A DNA stretch of 64,000 bases, taken from Auanema rhodensis. Its lineage: Eukaryota > Nematoda > Chromadorea > Rhabditida > Rhabditidae. Shown here one piece after another: positions 61,701-64,000 of this stretch. Under the pieces are notes generated by a model, which searched no databases, was not told the origin of the DNA, and saw nothing but the letters and a program-made list of their open reading frames with translations. The stretch lies in assembly GCA_964057225.1 (NCBI GenBank), contig OZ059894.1, positions 12,658,131-12,722,130 on the forward strand. The letters run 5' to 3'. A program made the position numbers and the translations under genes. Positions within the stretch are counted from its first letter, which is position 1. Each line of letters opens with the position of its first letter.

Positions 61701-64000
61701 TGAAGAAAATGGAGTAAAATGAATTGGAATATTATAAAATATTTTCATGTTTTATTTCTTGAGTATCAAAATATTCAAACTTTTTTTTTTCACTGTTTAA
61801 AATCTTAATGAACGAATGAATTGTTTCAAAACTATTGTAAAAATTTGAGATTGTTTCAAAATACGTGATTAAATGAAGAAAATAGAGTAAAATGAATTGG
61901 AAAATTATAAAATATTTTCATGTTTTATTTTTTGAGTATCAAAATAATTAAAATTATATCTACTTTACTGTTAAAAACATTATTAACTGGATGATTTGTT
62001 TCGAGATTATTGTAAAATTTAAAATTGTTCCAAGAAACATGATTAAATGAAGAAAATAGAGTAAAATGAATTGGAAAATTTTAAAATATTTTCATGTTTT
62101 ATTTTTTGAGTATCAAAATATTTGAAATTATATCTTCTTTACTGTTAAAAACATTATTAAATGAATGATTTGTTTCAAAATTATTGTAAAAATTTAAAAT
62201 TGTTCCAAGAAACATGATTAAATGAAGAAAATAGAGTAAAATGAATTGGAAAATTATAAAATATTTTCATGTTTTATTTCTTGAGTATCAAAATATTCAA
62301 ACTTTTTTTTTCACTGTTTAAAATCTTAATGAACGAATGAATTGTTTCAAAACTATTGTAAAAATTTGAGATTGTTTCAAAATACGTGATTAAATGAAGA
62401 AAATGGAATAAAATGAATTGGAAAATTATAAAATATTTCCATGTTTTATTTTCTTAGTATCAGAAAATTCAATTTAAGATCGTTTTAAATGTTTCAAATC
62501 TTAATGAACGAATGAATTGTTTCAAAACTATTGTAAAAATATGAGATTGTTTCAAAATACGTGATTAAATGAAGGAAATGGAGTAAAATGAATTTTAAAA
62601 TTATAAAATATTTTCATGTTTTATTTCTTGAGTTTCAAAATATTCAAACTTTTTTTTTCACTGTTTAAAATCTTAATGAACGAATGAATTGTTTCAAAAC
62701 TATTGTAAAAATATGAGATTGTTTCAAAATACGTGATTAAATGAAGAAAATGGAGTAAAATGAATTGGAAAATTATAAAATATTTTCATGTTTTATTTCT
62801 TGAGTTTCAAAATATTCAAACTTTTTTTTTTCACTGTTTAAAATCTCAATGAACGAATGAATTGTTTCAAAACTATTGTAAAAATATGAGATTGTTTCAA
62901 AATACGTGATTAAATGAAGAAAATGGAGTAAAATGAATTGGAAAATTATAAAATATTTTCATGTTTTATTTCTTGAGTTTCAAAATATTCAAACTTTTTT
63001 TTTTCACTGTTTAAAATCTTAATGAACGAATGAATTGTTTCAAAACTATTGTAAAAATATGAGATTGTTTCAAAATACGTGATTAAATGAAGAAAATGGA
63101 GTAAAATGAATTGGAAAATTATAAAATATTTCCATGTTTTATTTTTTTAGTATCAGAAAATTCAAATTAAGATCGTTTTTAATGTTTCAAATCTCAATGA
63201 ACGAATGAATTGTTTCAAAACTATTGTAAAAATATGAGATTGTTTCAAAATACGTGATTAAATGAAGAAAATGGAGCAAAATGAATTGGAAAATTATAAA
63301 ATATTTTCATGTTTTATTTCTTGAGTATCAAAATATTTAAACTTTTTTTTTTCACTGTTTAAAATCTTACAGAACGAATGAATTGTTTCAAAACTATTGT
63401 AAAAATTTGAGATTGTTTCAAAATACGTGATTAAATGAAGAAAATGGAGTAAAATGAATTGGAAAATTATAAAATATTTCCATGTTTTATTTTCTTAGTA
63501 TCAGAAAATTCAAATTAAGATCGTTTTCAATGTTTCAAATCTTAATGAACGAATTAATCGTTTCAAAACTATTGTAAAAATATGAGATTGTTTCAAAATA
63601 CGTGATTAAATGAAGAAAATAGAGTAAAATGAATTGGAATATTATAAAATATTTTCATGTTTTATTTCTTGAGTATCAAAATATTCAAACTTTTTTTTTT
63701 CACTGTTTAAAATCTTAATGAACGAATGAATTGTTTCAAAACTATTGTAAAAATATGAGATTGTTTCAAAATACGTGATTAAATGAAGGAAATGGAGTAA
63801 AATGAATTGGAAAATTATAAAATATTTTCATGTTTTATTTCTTGAGTTTCAAAATATTCAAACTTTTTTTTTTCACTGTTTAAAATCTTAATGAACGAAT
63901 GAATTGTTTCAAAACTATTGTAAAAATTTGAGATTGTTTCAAAATACGTGATTAAATGAAGAAAATGGAGTAAAATGAATTGGAAAATTATAAAATATTT
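58750..64000 (+). repeat. 2,954 bp higher-order repeat (17 monomers), two copies
   Basis: Matching markers at +2,954: ggaatat (58772/61726), caatttaag (59517/62471) and cttacagaacg (60413/63367). The second copy runs off the window. Before about 58750 the two copies differ (a mosaic monomer at 58620-58680 versus B monomers at 61560-61630). Confidence 0.75.

Larger units (their letters stand above)
38526..64000 (+). repeat. Satellite array, right segment
   Basis: Same satellite and orientation, resuming at taatgaacgaatg directly after the RT fragment. 38526-48194 duplicates 27477-37145. From 48195 onward monomer order changes; after about 54.3 kb monomers become more heterogeneous (shorter T tracts, ggagcaaaa, aaattgttccaagaaacatg, tattatcag, cttacagaacg). 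No gene or other mobile element was seen to the window edge. Confidence 0.96.

Noticed and set aside
1-64000. CRISPR-like array because of regular repeats
   Set aside because: The repeats are contiguous 173-175 bp monomers with no unique spacers and no cas genes; this is eukaryotic satellite DNA.
11299-64000. CENP-B box-like motif in the satellite
   Set aside because: The monomers contain tttcgaaa in some types, but the CGGG half of the box and its spacing are absent.
1-64000. Telomeric repeats, tRNA or rRNA genes within the satellite
   Set aside because: No TTAGG or TTAGGC runs and no conserved tRNA or rRNA segments were seen; the only tRNA-like match is the 12-base primer binding site.
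1-64000. Inverted monomers or orientation switches
   Set aside because: All monomers read were in the same orientation; no reverse-complement block was found.

Overview
The window is eukaryotic and almost entirely repetitive. It is a long, extremely AT-rich satellite array (about 20% G+C in a hand-counted monomer) of roughly 173-175 bp head-to-tail monomers, interrupted by one intact LTR retrotransposon and, beside an assembly gap, a fragment of a non-LTR retrotransposon. The BEL/Pao-type gag-pol element and the R2/R4-type reverse transcriptase both point to an invertebrate animal; an AT-rich insect or nematode fits best, but the species cannot be named from this sequence. No host gene, tRNA, rRNA or telomere repeat was found.

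Layout. 1-4432: satellite. 4433-11298: a complete 6,866 bp BEL/Pao element inserted inside a monomer, with identical 215 bp LTRs, a 5 bp target duplication (gaacg), a tRNA-Gly-type primer binding site, separate gag and pol frames that overlap, and a short 3' untranslated region. 11299-37145: satellite with higher-order organisation. 37146-37345: 200 N. 37346-38525: part of the reverse transcriptase region of an R2/R4-like non-LTR element, broken by about eight single-base frame changes. 38526-64000: satellite, more heterogeneous after about 54.3 kb.

The satellite has three broad right-half types (called A, B and C here) on a shared core. They are arranged in higher-order repeats with lengths such as 1,738, 2,954, about 3,135, 3,659 and about 4,516 bp, and mosaic monomers record exchange between types.

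The most consequential observation concerns the assembly. 38526-48194 repeats 27477-37145 at a constant net offset of 11,049 bp, down to private single-base variants, and it ends exactly where the left contig ends at the gap. The simplest reading is two contigs overlapping by 9.7 kb that were scaffolded with a false gap. Base-length errors cluster in the first 3.8 kb of the right contig, so the broken reverse transcriptase may be a low-quality contig tip, not a decayed gene.

The BEL/Pao element looks young and potentially competent. Gag would form the particle; Pol would supply protease, reverse transcriptase, RNase H and integrase. Pol may be made through a -1 slippery heptamer or by stop-start coupling at the gag/pol junction. 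I see no previously undescribed gene system; what is unusual is the satellite architecture, the shared TACGTGA motif and the gag/pol junction.
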